Shown here: one piece after another, positions 50,979 through 60,323 of the stretch
Numbering within the stretch: position 1 is the first letter of the stretch
Layout: every line of letters begins with the position of its first letter
NCBI GenBank assembly: GCA_019912395.1
Contig: JAIOIH010000031.1
Location: forward strand, 62,001-126,000
DNA: 64,000 bases
Direction of reading: 5' to 3'
Source of the DNA: Flavobacteriales bacterium
GTDB taxonomy: Bacteria > Bacteroidota > Bacteroidia > Flavobacteriales_F > PHOS-HE28
Program-made: the position numbers and the translations under genes
Notes under the pieces: generated by a model
Databases searched by the model: none
What the model saw: the letters and a program-made list of their open reading frames with translations, nothing else
Told to the model about the DNA's origin: nothing

Positions 50979-51274
50979 GGCTTGTGGCTTGAAGCTAACG
51001 GCTGGTGGCCCGCAGACGGATCACCGATGCTCGAAAGGCCTTTTGGTCTTCGGCCTTCAGGCGTATTCAGGCCGTGCGTTCCTTGGCTTCGGCCGTTGGC
51101 CCTTGGCTCTTGGCTCTTGGCTCAGGCTATGTGGGACCGGCGGTATACGCGGCACTCCAGGCATTTTGGTTGGTTCGGCCCTTCAGGCGCATTCAGGCCA
51201 GCTGGCTCATCGGCCTTGGGCCAAGCGGAGCCATCGCGGCCAAGCCTGACAACTGAGAACGGACAACTGACAAC
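50979..51274. repeat. Repeat-filled spacer upstream of hsdM (three heptad tracts)
   Basis: 50979-51013: GGCTTGT, GGCTTGA, AGCTAAC, GGCTGGT, GGCCCGC. 51096-51130: TTGGCCC, three TTGGCTC, AGGCTAT. 51247-51274: TGACAAC, TGAGAAC, GGACAAC, TGACAAC. Between them, a TTCGGCC-TTCAGGCG-ATTCAGGCC segment occurs twice (51053-51073 and 51176-51197). No gene lies in this spacer, which runs to the hsdM start. Confidence 0.75.
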
Positions 51275-51346
51275 TGAATCGTCATATCAACCCCAAACAC
51301 TACTTTGCCCAAGAATGCCCACCCGCATTCCTTCCCGAACCCGATC

Positions 51347-53083
51347 ATGACCAAAGCCACCAAAGAGCCCAAGGCCAAAAAGCCAAAGGCCTCTGAACCA
51401 AAAGCCAACGGCTCCGCCGCCGAAAAAGCCAAAAGCCCAGCCCCTCCCGGCCCTTGGACCGGCAGCTGGATCGCACCCAGCGAGCGGGATGCCGAGCGCG
51501 ATAGCTTGGAGAAGAAGCTCTGGGATGCCGCTGATGAGATGCGCGCCAACAGCGGTCTCAAGAGCAGCGAGTACAGCAACCCCGTGCTCGGCCTCATCTT
51601 CCTGCGCTTTGCCGAGGTGCGTTATGCCCATGCACGGGAGCAACTGGAGAAGGAAGGTGCCAGCAGCCGGCGCGGTTCGCGGGTGGATGAACCCGCCGCC
51701 TACCACGCCAAGGGCATCATCTACTTGGAGCGCACCGCGCACTACGACTACCTGCTGGAATACCCCGAGGGCGGCAAAGGCAAGGTGAGCTTGGCGCAGG
51801 CCGTGAACGAGGCCATGCGCACCATCGAGCGCGACAACCCGCAACTGAGCGGTGTACTGCCCAAGACCTACGAACGCTTCAGCGATCCCGCCGCGCTCAA
51901 AAGCCTCATCAAGACCATCAGCACCATACCGGCGAGCTTGGAGTTCGATGCCTTCGGCCGCATCTACGAATACTTCCTCGGCGCCTTTGCGCGCAGCGAG
52001 GGGCAGAAGGGCGGTGAGTTCTTTACGCCGCCCAGCATCGTGCGCCTGCTCACCGAAGTGCTCGAACCCTTCCACGGTCGCATCCTCGATCCCGCCTGTG
52101 GCAGCGGCGGCATGTTCGTGCAGAGCGCACGGTTTGTGAGCGAGCACCAAGGCGCACCCGGTGACAAATTGAGCGTGTTCGGCATGGAGAAGGAGGAGGC
52201 CACCACGGCCCTCTGCCGCATGAACCTCGCCATGCACGGGCTGGAGGGCGACATCAAGCAGGCCATCAGCTACTATGATGATCCGCACGAGGCCACCGGA
52301 CGTTTCGATTTCGTGCTGGCCAACCCGCCCTTCAATGTGAACAAGGTGGACAAGGAACGCTTGGAGACCATGACCGGACCCGGCCGCCGCTATCCCTTCG
52401 GCATGCCGCGCACGGACAATGCCAACTACCTCTGGATCCAGCTCTTCCACAGCGCACTGAACGAGAAGGGACGTGCCGGTTTCGTAATGGCGAACAGCGC
52501 CAGCGATGCCCGCAGCAGCGAACAGGACATCCGCCGCCAACTGCTGGAGGACCGTGCCGTGGACGTGATGGTGAGCGTAGGCCCCAACATGTTCTACACC
52601 GTCACGCTGCCCTGTACCCTCTGGTTCCTGGACAAGGGCAAGCGCAAGACGCCGCGCAAGGACCAAGTGCTTTTTCTCGATGCCCGCCACATCTACCGCC
52701 AGATCGATCGCGCACACCGCGACTGGACCGAAGCCCAGGTGGGTTTCCTCGTCAACATCGTGCGCTTGTACCGGGGGGAAGAAGTGGATCTAACCTACGG
52801 CGGGGCCGAAGCAGATGTGATGCTGAAGGAGGTATTCGGGAAGAAGCCCGCTTACACCGATGTAGCCGGGCTTTGCAAAGTGGCCACATTGGACGAGATC
52901 GAAGCACAGGGCTATAGCCTGAACCCCGGCCGCTACGTGGGTGTGGTGCCCGGCGTGGACCTCAGCGACGAGGACTTTGGCGAGCAATTGGACGCACTGA
53001 ACGAGGAATTGGAAATGCTGAATGCGCAGGCGCGGGAGTTGGAGGAGACCGTAGCAAGCAACCTAGCGGAGTTACTATCCTAA
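51347..53083 (+). CDS. hsdM: Type I restriction-modification DNA methyltransferase subunit
   Basis: A 578-residue N6-adenine methyltransferase (M subunit) of a type I system; with HsdS it methylates and with HsdR it forms the restriction complex. SAM motif I is [11 protein letters not shown] (residues 248-258) and catalytic motif IV is NPPF (326-329). The N-terminal helical domain with [13 protein letters not shown] is typical. A Lys/Pro/Ala-rich leader of ~35 residues precedes it. ATG at 51347 is preferred to a TTG at 51305. The stop overlaps the hsdS start by one base (TAATG). Confidence 0.96.
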   Translation: MTKATKEPKAKKPKASEPKANGSAAEKAKSPAPPGPWTGSWIAPSERDAERDSLEKKLWDAADEMRANSGLKSSEYSNPVLGLIFLRFAEVRYAHAREQLEKEGASSRRGSRVDEPAAYHAKGIIYLERTAHYDYLLEYPEGGKGKVSLAQAVNEAMRTIERDNPQLSGVLPKTYERFSDPAALKSLIKTISTIPASLEFDAFGRIYEYFLGAFARSEGQKGGEFFTPPSIVRLLTEVLEPFHGRILDPACGSGGMFVQSARFVSEHQGAPGDKLSVFGMEKEEATTALCRMNLAMHGLEGDIKQAISYYDDPHEATGRFDFVLANPPFNVNKVDKERLETMTGPGRRYPFGMPRTDNANYLWIQLFHSALNEKGRAGFVMANSASDARSSEQDIRRQLLEDRAVDVMVSVGPNMFYTVTLPCTLWFLDKGKRKTPRKDQVLFLDARHIYRQIDRAHRDWTEAQVGFLVNIVRLYRGEEVDLTYGGAEADVMLKEVFGKKPAYTDVAGLCKVATLDEIEAQGYSLNPGRYVGVVPGVDLSDEDFGEQLDALNEELEMLNAQARELEETVASNLAELLS

Positions 53084-54276
53084 TGGCTAAGAGTATGGAC
53101 CACTGGCCTGAAGTTAAGATTGGAGACTTAGGAGAAGTCTTCACTGGGCGTACGCCGCCAACCCATAAGAAGTCCTACTATGGTAGCGAGTACCCTTTCA
53201 TCACACCTGGGGATATGCGTCAAGGAAAATATGCACTCCATGCTGAACGTGGCCTTTCGCAGGAGGGCGCTGATTTGTTGAAGCGCATACAATTGCCGGC
53301 GAATGCTGTATGTGTCTCATGTATTGGCTGGCAGATGGGCGAGACGATCCTGACGGCTCGGCCGTCCTTCACTAATCAACAGATAAACACCATCGTTCCC
53401 TCAGTTGATGTGGACTCATCGTTTCTCTATTATTCATTGCGCACTAGGAAGCAGGAGTTTCTCTCTCTCGGCGCCTCTACTGGTGTCCGAACGCCGATAT
53501 TGAATAAGTCAGCTTTTTGTAATCTGACACTGCTACTACCACCACTTCCCACCCAACGCCGCATCGCGGGCATCCTCTCGGCGTACGACGAGCTGATCGC
53601 GAACAACCAGCGGCGTATCGCGGTGCTGGAGCAGATGGCGCGGGCGCTGTATCGGGAGTGGTTCGTGTATTTCCGGTTCCCCGCCGAAGCTTCAGCGAAG
53701 GTGGGGGCGCCAGGGGTTCGAATCCAACCGGGTTCAGAACTGCCGGAGGGGTGGGAACTCGGCATACTTGAGGATGTTGTCACGCTCCAACGGGGTTTTG
53801 ATCTACCCAAAGCACAGCGTGTGGATGGAACTGTACCGATCATTGCAGCCACCGGCATTACCGGGTGGCACAATGAAGCAAGGGTGAAAGCCCCAGGTGT
53901 AGTAACAGGAAGGTCTGGAACAATTGGAGAGGTCCTTTATATCCAAGAAGACTACTGGCCCCTGAACACAAGCCTTTGGTCAAAAGCCTTTCCTAAGTCG
54001 GTGCCGCTTTTCGCATACTATACACTCAGTGGTATAGAGTTGAAGCAGTTCAACGCTGGTGCGGCGGTGCCTTCATTGAATCGGAATGACATACACGGAT
54101 TGCCAATGCCGATTCCTCCCATGTCTTTACAAATCAAATTTCAGGAGATCGCTGGTGCCATGCACGAACAGATGAAGGTCTTGGAAGAGTCAACCAATAT
54201 CCTGCGCCGGACGCGCGACCTGTTGTTGCCGCGGTTGATGAGTGGGCGGGTGGAGGTTAACAAGATTGCATCATGA
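53083..54276 (+). CDS. hsdS: Type I restriction specificity subunit
   Basis: A 397-residue S subunit with two target-recognition domains (residues ~5-150 and ~220-370) separated by conserved coiled-coil spacers: LPPLPTQRRIAGILSAYDEL after the first and MSLQIKFQEIAGAMHEQ before the C-terminal helix. The recognition domains are visibly AT-richer than the conserved helices, the usual mark of domain exchange. A palindromic segment (53679-53706) is inserted in frame just after the central helices. The stop overlaps the helicase start by 4 bp (ATGA). The DNA target cannot be read from sequence. Confidence 0.95.
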   Translation: MAKSMDHWPEVKIGDLGEVFTGRTPPTHKKSYYGSEYPFITPGDMRQGKYALHAERGLSQEGADLLKRIQLPANAVCVSCIGWQMGETILTARPSFTNQQINTIVPSVDVDSSFLYYSLRTRKQEFLSLGASTGVRTPILNKSAFCNLTLLLPPLPTQRRIAGILSAYDELIANNQRRIAVLEQMARALYREWFVYFRFPAEASAKVGAPGVRIQPGSELPEGWELGILEDVVTLQRGFDLPKAQRVDGTVPIIAATGITGWHNEARVKAPGVVTGRSGTIGEVLYIQEDYWPLNTSLWSKAFPKSVPLFAYYTLSGIELKQFNAGAAVPSLNRNDIHGLPMPIPPMSLQIKFQEIAGAMHEQMKVLEESTNILRRTRDLLLPRLMSGRVEVNKIAS

Positions 54277-56219
54277 CTTGGGATACTGGACTAACTGGAA
54301 ACCACTTGGAGATTGCCAAGTCAAATGCGGACCGACTTCGGGTGATGGCTGGGCCAGGAACGGGAAAGAGCTTCGCGATGAAGCGTCGGATTGCCCGGCT
54401 GGTTGAAGAAGAAGGGGTCGATGCTGCCAAAATCTTGGCTGTAACATTTACACGCACTGCCGCTGCTGACCTGAAGAATGAGTTGCACAGCATGGGGATT
54501 CCGAATTGTGAGAAAATCGCCGCCGGAACACTGCACGCCTTCTGCTTTAAATTGTTGATGCAGCAGGAGGTGTTTGATGCAATCGGCCGGGTACCACGTG
54601 GAGTGCTAACCTTCGCTAAAAGCAAGGTGTACCAGTTCGAACTAAAACCGATGCTTGAGGATATCAAGCCACTGGGGAAATTCGGAGGTAAGCGGGACAT
54701 GTCGAAGCGTGTTTTAGCCTTTGAGGCAGCATGGGCCCGACTCCAACACGAAGCGCCGGGTTGGCCATTAGAGGCAGTTGATAAACAGTTCAACCGCGCT
54801 TTGCGCGATTGGTTGACATTCCATGAGGGTATGCTGGTTGGAGAACTCGTTCCAGAGGCACTCCGCTTCGTCAGGAACAATCCCGCAAGCTCAGTCCTTG
54901 GGCGGTACACACACATTGTGGTTGATGAGTACCAAGACTTGAACCGAGCTGAACAGGAACTCATCGACCTTCTGGCCAAGGGGAAGAGCCTATCTATCGT
55001 AGGGGACATTGACCAATCCATCTATCGCTTCCGACATGCGAATCCTGAAGGAATCACAGACTTCATCACCAGGCATCCGAGTACCGAAGATTGGGATTTG
55101 GATGTCTGTCGACGATGCCGGCAAGAAATCGTTGAGGTGGCGGACAACGTGATCATACACAACTACGACGCCGCAGTCGACCATCGTTTAAGACCGTTGA
55201 CCTCGCCGGATGGCGTGGCTACGATCCGTGTACTGCAATGGTCTTCGTTTGAGGAGGAAGCAGTGGGCGTGGCGGCCTATGTCGCCCATCTCGTTGAAAG
55301 TAAACTAGCTGAACCGGGTGAGATCCTGATTCTATCACCTCGAAGGCTGATCGCTGCGGAGATCAAACGAAATTTGAGCGAGAACAGTGAAGGTATCGAG
55401 GTACACAGCTTTTACAACGACAAGCTAATGGAGCCGGAAGAGGTTCAGGTCGCTCTGACCCTGCTCCATCTTTTAACCGACCAAGAGGATCGAATCGCAC
55501 TGAGGTACTGGCTCGGGTATGGCAATGCCAATTTCTTTCAGGTTGAGTACGCTCGCCTTAGGGCCTATTGTGAAAAAGAGGGCCTTTCACCCTATGCAGC
55601 CTTATTCGGAGTTCATAACGGCCATGTTGAGATTGCTCGCGTCCCCAAGGTCATGGCACGATTCGAAGCGCTTGTTAGCGAATTAGATAGACTTCGACCT
55701 TTAACCACGACCGAGCTATTCAATGAATTATTTCCTCGCCGCCTAGCTTGGTCGGATCCCATACGCGAACTCTTGACCGGTAAGACGGGGGACCTAGAGA
55801 ACGCGAAGCAGCTACTCGACTTGATACGCGGTGAGCTCACCCAGCCTGAAATGCCTTCTGATGGCGACTTCGTACGCATCATGAGCTTGCATAAATCCAA
55901 AGGGCTCACATCGCGGATCGTTATCATCGTCGGCTGTATCCATAGTCTCATTCCATATGTGGACGATGAGCTCGATCTTGCAGAAATGCCGGAGCACATG
56001 GCTGAACAGCGCCGACTGTTCTATGTGGCTCTGACTCGGGCAAAGGAGGTGCTGGTGCTCTCTTCGTTCACGAGTCTTCCAAGAGCGCTCGCGTACAAGC
56101 TTGGTGCGCAGATCGGACCGCATGACTCCACAATTGCCAGTCAGTTCATGGATGAGCTGGGGCCTCGAGCGGGTGCGGCGATTCACGGGAACGATTGGGT
56201 TGATAGCAACTTCGCTTGA
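54273..56219 (+). CDS. UvrD/Rep-like superfamily 1A helicase
   Basis: A 648-residue SF1 helicase. Motif I is GPGTGKS (Lys32), motif II is VVDEYQDLN (Asp218, Glu219), motif III is GDIDQSIYRFRHAN, motif V is LHKSKGLTSRIVII and motif VI is VALTRAKEVLVL. It is shorter than UvrD and appears to have a reduced 2B domain. It starts inside the hsdS stop codon, so it is translated with the restriction system, but its GC is lower than that of hsdM. With the next two genes it forms a probable defence cassette. Similar helicases act in Gabija (GajB), but no GajA is present. Confidence 0.93.
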   Translation: MTWDTGLTGNHLEIAKSNADRLRVMAGPGTGKSFAMKRRIARLVEEEGVDAAKILAVTFTRTAAADLKNELHSMGIPNCEKIAAGTLHAFCFKLLMQQEVFDAIGRVPRGVLTFAKSKVYQFELKPMLEDIKPLGKFGGKRDMSKRVLAFEAAWARLQHEAPGWPLEAVDKQFNRALRDWLTFHEGMLVGELVPEALRFVRNNPASSVLGRYTHIVVDEYQDLNRAEQELIDLLAKGKSLSIVGDIDQSIYRFRHANPEGITDFITRHPSTEDWDLDVCRRCRQEIVEVADNVIIHNYDAAVDHRLRPLTSPDGVATIRVLQWSSFEEEAVGVAAYVAHLVESKLAEPGEILILSPRRLIAAEIKRNLSENSEGIEVHSFYNDKLMEPEEVQVALTLLHLLTDQEDRIALRYWLGYGNANFFQVEYARLRAYCEKEGLSPYAALFGVHNGHVEIARVPKVMARFEALVSELDRLRPLTTTELFNELFPRRLAWSDPIRELLTGKTGDLENAKQLLDLIRGELTQPEMPSDGDFVRIMSLHKSKGLTSRIVIIVGCIHSLIPYVDDELDLAEMPEHMAEQRRLFYVALTRAKEVLVLSSFTSLPRALAYKLGAQIGPHDSTIASQFMDELGPRAGAAIHGNDWVDSNFA

Positions 56220-56229
56220 CCAACAATTA

Positions 56230-57054
56230 ATGAACCTTGGACTCAACACGCTCGAAGTGTTCGCGAAAATGCTAGCTGGAGATGATCAATCAATGCCCTA
56301 TCGAAGCGGACCTAAGCTCATTCAATTCTTCAACCAACATGGGTTCAACGACCACTATCCGAATAGTGGTTTTCCTACCCGCTGGGTATTTGCTTTCGAG
56401 AAGTTGAAGCAGATGAACGGCAAGGATCAACTGCGGAATGTGATAAATGCTGCCTTCGACCCTAGACACTTCATCAACCACCCGAGCCTTCCGCATGCGG
56501 CAGCAGAACATCTGAACAAGTATTTGAAATTCGACAAGTTTGAGCTGGCCGGTGATGGTGATCACTACAAGGTCCGCGCGATTGGTGGTGTTGCGGTCAA
56601 GTTCGCTGCTGCCGCACCGCACCCAACGGTCGACGAGGGGTATATCTTCGAGCAAGTTGCCAAATGCGAGAAGAAAATCGCTGAATGTGATTATGACGGA
56701 GCCATCACGAACGCACACACTTTACTTGAGAAAGTCTTACTTGATCTAGAGAAACTTCAGACTGGAAAGGAAACCGACTACGATGGCAAGGTTCGTGAAC
56801 TGTATAAGCGGGTGCAGAAGGGCTTGAATTTGGCGCCCTCGCGCACAGACATCAACGAAATCCTCAAGCAGGTGCTTACTGGTCTTTCGAGCATTGTAAA
56901 CGGCCTCGCTGGCATGCGGAATAACATGAGCGATGCGCATGCCGGGTACAAACCGTCAAAGCGCCACGCGAAGCTGGCTGTGAACGCGGCGAAGACTTTG
57001 GCTGACTTTCTTTTTGAGACATATGCCTATCAACAAGCGAAACAGAAGGGATGA
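56230..57054 (+). CDS. Abi_C-domain (abortive infection) protein
   Basis: A 274-residue protein whose C-terminal part (residues ~150-260) fits the abortive-infection Abi_C domain: CDYDGAITNAHTLLEKVLLDL, YKRVQKGLNLAP, then GLSSIVNGLAGMRNNMSDAH with the conserved RNN...DAH. The N-terminal ~140 residues are not recognised. Phage-exclusion proteins of this type usually act as toxins or sensors. ATG at 56230, 10 bp after the helicase stop, was chosen over an upstream frame that overlaps the helicase gene. It overlaps the CHAT gene by 4 bp. Confidence 0.82.
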   Translation: MNLGLNTLEVFAKMLAGDDQSMPYRSGPKLIQFFNQHGFNDHYPNSGFPTRWVFAFEKLKQMNGKDQLRNVINAAFDPRHFINHPSLPHAAAEHLNKYLKFDKFELAGDGDHYKVRAIGGVAVKFAAAAPHPTVDEGYIFEQVAKCEKKIAECDYDGAITNAHTLLEKVLLDLEKLQTGKETDYDGKVRELYKRVQKGLNLAPSRTDINEILKQVLTGLSSIVNGLAGMRNNMSDAHAGYKPSKRHAKLAVNAAKTLADFLFETYAYQQAKQKG

Positions 57055-58151
57055 GCAGCGATTCCTACCGCAGACAAGTGATATCCTATCAAGAGAAGAT
57101 CGGTAAACTTCAAAACGAGAAGAGCCGATGTGTCACCAAGTCTTCTGGTGCGCTAATGAAAGCCAACGCTGCCAAACAGGCTGCCGCGAGGACCAAAACA
57201 GTGAGCACCATTCAATCCAAATTGAAGGAGGCGCAGCGCTACGAAGAGGAGTATGCAAAGCATCAGAAGGAGCTCTCGAAGATCGAGAACAAGCTCACGG
57301 ATGAAATGAAGCGAAAGGATAGCGCCGATAAGAACCTTCAACGCGAACTGAAAAAGGAAGCGACACTGGCACAACAAATGGCACTACGGCTTGCGCGCGA
57401 ACAGGAGGATCGGGCGCGACGATTAGAGAATGCAGCCCAGCAGCACGAAAGCGAATTGCATTCCATCAGCTATACACTACAAGACCACGGGCAGCTGCAT
57501 CGGCTAACTCAGGATGCTATAGATAGGCTGTCCCAACTACCTGAGAAGATCACGGTGCTCTTCGTTGCTGCCAACCCACTGGACCAGGAACAGCTCCGTC
57601 TTGACGAGGAGGCAAGGGCCATACAGGAAATGATACGGAAAGCCAAGCATCGAGATTCCGTGGAGTTCCGATCGCATTGGGCAGCACGGCCACCGGATAT
57701 CCTTCAGGCCGTGAACGAGCACGACCCCAGCATCGTCCACTTTAGCGGCCATGGCTCGGAAGAAGGTGAGATGGTGATGCAAGGCAATGATGGAGAAAGC
57801 AAGCTGGTGACTAAGGAGGCGATGGCCTTTGCTCTCGCGACCTGTTCAGAAAATATCAAACTTGTCTTCTTCAACACCTGCTATTCCAAGGCCCAAGCGG
57901 AGGCGGTCGTTAAGCATATACCCGCTGCCATCGGGATGAACACCTCGATTGGGGACGTTGCAGCACGGATCTTCTCCTCTCAATTCTATTCTGCGATCGG
58001 CTTTGGTCATTCGGTGAAGAAGGCCTTCGACCAAGCGAAGGCTGCTTTGATGCTGGAGGGTATACCTGAAGAGGATGTACCCGAGCTATTCTGCGGGGAG
58101 GGTTTCGATGCAAGAGAGCTTATCATCGTGAAACCTGCACACGCTCAATGA
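57051..58151 (+). CDS. CHAT-domain caspase-like protease with N-terminal coiled coil
   Basis: A 366-residue protein. Residues ~1-150 are a long coiled coil (Lys/Glu/Gln-rich, KLQNEKSRCVTKSSGAL, KELSKIENKLTDEM). Residues ~165-360 are a CHAT-type caspase-fold protease with catalytic His234 in VHFSGHGSEEG and Cys277 in VFFNTCYSKA. CHAT proteases act as activated executioners in several bacterial immune systems (for example, with gasdermins or CRISPR type III-E Craspase). Here the partner is the Abi_C protein, whose stop overlaps this start by 4 bp. The coiled coil could oligomerise it or sense an activator. Confidence 0.9.
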   Translation: MSSDSYRRQVISYQEKIGKLQNEKSRCVTKSSGALMKANAAKQAAARTKTVSTIQSKLKEAQRYEEEYAKHQKELSKIENKLTDEMKRKDSADKNLQRELKKEATLAQQMALRLAREQEDRARRLENAAQQHESELHSISYTLQDHGQLHRLTQDAIDRLSQLPEKITVLFVAANPLDQEQLRLDEEARAIQEMIRKAKHRDSVEFRSHWAARPPDILQAVNEHDPSIVHFSGHGSEEGEMVMQGNDGESKLVTKEAMAFALATCSENIKLVFFNTCYSKAQAEAVVKHIPAAIGMNTSIGDVAARIFSSQFYSAIGFGHSVKKAFDQAKAALMLEGIPEEDVPELFCGEGFDARELIIVKPAHAQ

Positions 58152-58223
58152 TAAACCCTGAAAGTATGCAACACAATCATCCAGGAGGGGCGGTTGACGT
58201 TGATGCATAAAAATTAAAAGTAC

Positions 58224-60323
58224 ATGAAGGCGGAAGACGTGCGATTTTGGCAATTTCTCGAAGGAACAAAGCAATTCATCATTCCTGTTTTCCAGCGAGA
58301 CTATCGCTGGAAGGATGGGCAATGTGAGCAGTTATGGGAAGATATCCTACGTGTTGGCCGCGATGCGAACCGGTCCAATCACTTTATGGGTTCAGTGGTA
58401 CATATCGCCGAGGGTGAATCAGGCGCTGCGCTACCACGCTGGCTGGTGATCGATGGGCAACAGCGGCTCACAACGCTCATGTTACTATTGATTGCGCTTC
58501 GTGACCATTTCTCGGCAACCGGAACCGAGGGCCACGAGGTCACTGCATCTGCCATTACTGAGCGCTTCTTGATCAACCGGCACAATAGGGATGAAGGCCG
58601 TCGTAAATTGCTTCTACGCAGGCGTGACGATGAAACGCTTCACTGGTTGTTGAACCGAGAGCTTAACGACCAGCATGTACCGGAAGGTCTATCCGCGCGG
58701 GTCTATGAAAACTACCTCGATTTCCGTGAACGGCTCGAAAAGGTTGACATCAACGTGCTTTTTGATGGATTCAAAAAGCTGGATGTCGTGGAGGTGAAGC
58801 TTAAACATGGCGAGGATGACCCTCAGTTGATCTTCGAAAGTCTGAACAGTACTGGCCTTGATCTTAACCCCGGCGATCTGGTGCGGAACTATGTATTGAT
58901 GCGTGAACGGGAGGAAGAGCAAACACGCTTATACAATACCTATTGGCAGCCGATCGAGAACGACTTCGGAGGTGACTATGAGAGCCATTTTGATACATTC
59001 CTCAATCACTACTTGGTGCTGCACACCGGCCAGACCAAGCCCATCAAAGCCGATGAGGTCTATCCTCGCTTCAAGGTGCATTTCCAAGAGATGCTACTTG
59101 AGGGTACTGTGGATAAGGAACTTGAACGGGTCAAGCGCTTCGCTCGCTACTATGTGCGCTTTATGCTTGGCAAAGAAGCCGATGCGGTTCTGAAACCCCG
59201 GATGGAGGATGTGAAGATCCTCGTGGCTGTGGCTGCTCCCGTTGTTATGCGACTGTATGACCTCTACGAGCAGCAGGCCATTACTAAAGCCGAGTTCGAG
59301 GAAGCCTTGGTCTTGTTGGAGAGCTATTTGTTCAGGCGCTTGGTTGGCGGGGAGCAGACCAGAGGCTTGGGTAGCATCATGAGCGTCGTTGCCAATAGTC
59401 TCACCCGAGATAGGCCACTTGTTCGTTTCAAAGTTGCCTTGGCCCGCCGTGGGCATGGGCAGCGTTTTCCAAACGATGTGGAGTTCGAGCAGGCGTTGTT
59501 GGCCAACAGCCATTACGGCAACCGGTATTTGTCCATCCTGCTGGAGCGCTTGGAGGACCAGGGCAGTCAAGAGCGAAGCAACATGAGTGATTATACCATC
59601 GAGCATGTTCTGCCCCAGAATCCAGCGCTGCGTCCGGAATGGAAGGCCATGCTAGGTGAGCGTTGGAAGGACATCCAGAACGAATGGATACACCGCTTGG
59701 GAAATCTCACACTGACGGGTTACAACAGCACGTATAGTGACAAGCCCTTCGAGGTGAAGAAGACCTGTGAGGGCGGCTTCAATGAGAGTCCACTGCGCTT
59801 GAACCAATACATCGGGAAACAGAATAAGTGGACCGTCCACGAAATGGAGGAGCGCGGCAAGCAACTTGCAGCCAAGGCACTTCTGGAATGGCCTCCACTG
59901 AAAGTGGATACCGGAGATGTAAAACGCATTGAACTTGAAGAACTTGAACAGCGCACTGCACGGTATTCGAGAAGCACCCTCGAAATGGGAGAAGTGACCG
60001 CAGAGTTGTTCGATGCAATGCGCGATGCAGTTCTTGCCTTAGGCGAAAATATTCGGGAAGTCTATCATCGCAGAAGCACGACTTTCCATGTGTTGGATCC
60101 TTTCCTCGAGATCATACCGCGCAGCAGACGCTTGACGATTCTTTTCGACCTCGATTTCGAGGAGCTGGACGACCCGAGTGGCAAGGCACAGAACACGAAT
60201 GATTGGTCATTTGTCACGCTTGCGCAAACAAGTGGTGGCGTCATCTTCAGCTTGGATGACTTGGACGATGTTGCGCATGCGGCATACATTGCGAAACAGG
60301 CTTATGCCAAAGCGATGAATTGA
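58224..60323 (+). CDS. DUF262/DUF1524 protein (GmrSD-like modification-dependent nuclease)
   Basis: A 699-residue protein with an N-terminal DUF262 (ParB/sulfiredoxin-like NTPase) domain, IPVFQRDYRWKDGQCEQLWE and the signature VIDGQQRLTT (Asp77). A central helical region leads to a DUF1524 HNH-type nuclease domain with YTIEHVLPQNP (His461) and HRLGNLTLTGYN. A C-terminal DUF5655-like segment follows (RSRRLTILFDLDFEEL). GmrSD enzymes restrict glucosylated phage DNA. It follows the CHAT gene after 72 bp, in which no promoter was identified. It overlaps the metallopeptidase gene by 4 bp. Confidence 0.93.
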   Translation: MKAEDVRFWQFLEGTKQFIIPVFQRDYRWKDGQCEQLWEDILRVGRDANRSNHFMGSVVHIAEGESGAALPRWLVIDGQQRLTTLMLLLIALRDHFSATGTEGHEVTASAITERFLINRHNRDEGRRKLLLRRRDDETLHWLLNRELNDQHVPEGLSARVYENYLDFRERLEKVDINVLFDGFKKLDVVEVKLKHGEDDPQLIFESLNSTGLDLNPGDLVRNYVLMREREEEQTRLYNTYWQPIENDFGGDYESHFDTFLNHYLVLHTGQTKPIKADEVYPRFKVHFQEMLLEGTVDKELERVKRFARYYVRFMLGKEADAVLKPRMEDVKILVAVAAPVVMRLYDLYEQQAITKAEFEEALVLLESYLFRRLVGGEQTRGLGSIMSVVANSLTRDRPLVRFKVALARRGHGQRFPNDVEFEQALLANSHYGNRYLSILLERLEDQGSQERSNMSDYTIEHVLPQNPALRPEWKAMLGERWKDIQNEWIHRLGNLTLTGYNSTYSDKPFEVKKTCEGGFNESPLRLNQYIGKQNKWTVHEMEERGKQLAAKALLEWPPLKVDTGDVKRIELEELEQRTARYSRSTLEMGEVTAELFDAMRDAVLALGENIREVYHRRSTTFHVLDPFLEIIPRSRRLTILFDLDFEELDDPSGKAQNTNDWSFVTLAQTSGGVIFSLDDLDDVAHAAYIAKQAYAKAMN

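Noticed and set aside
53713..53760. GGGGTTCGAATCCAA resembles a tRNA T-arm
   Set aside because: It is in frame within hsdS, and there is no acceptor stem, D-arm or anticodon arm upstream.
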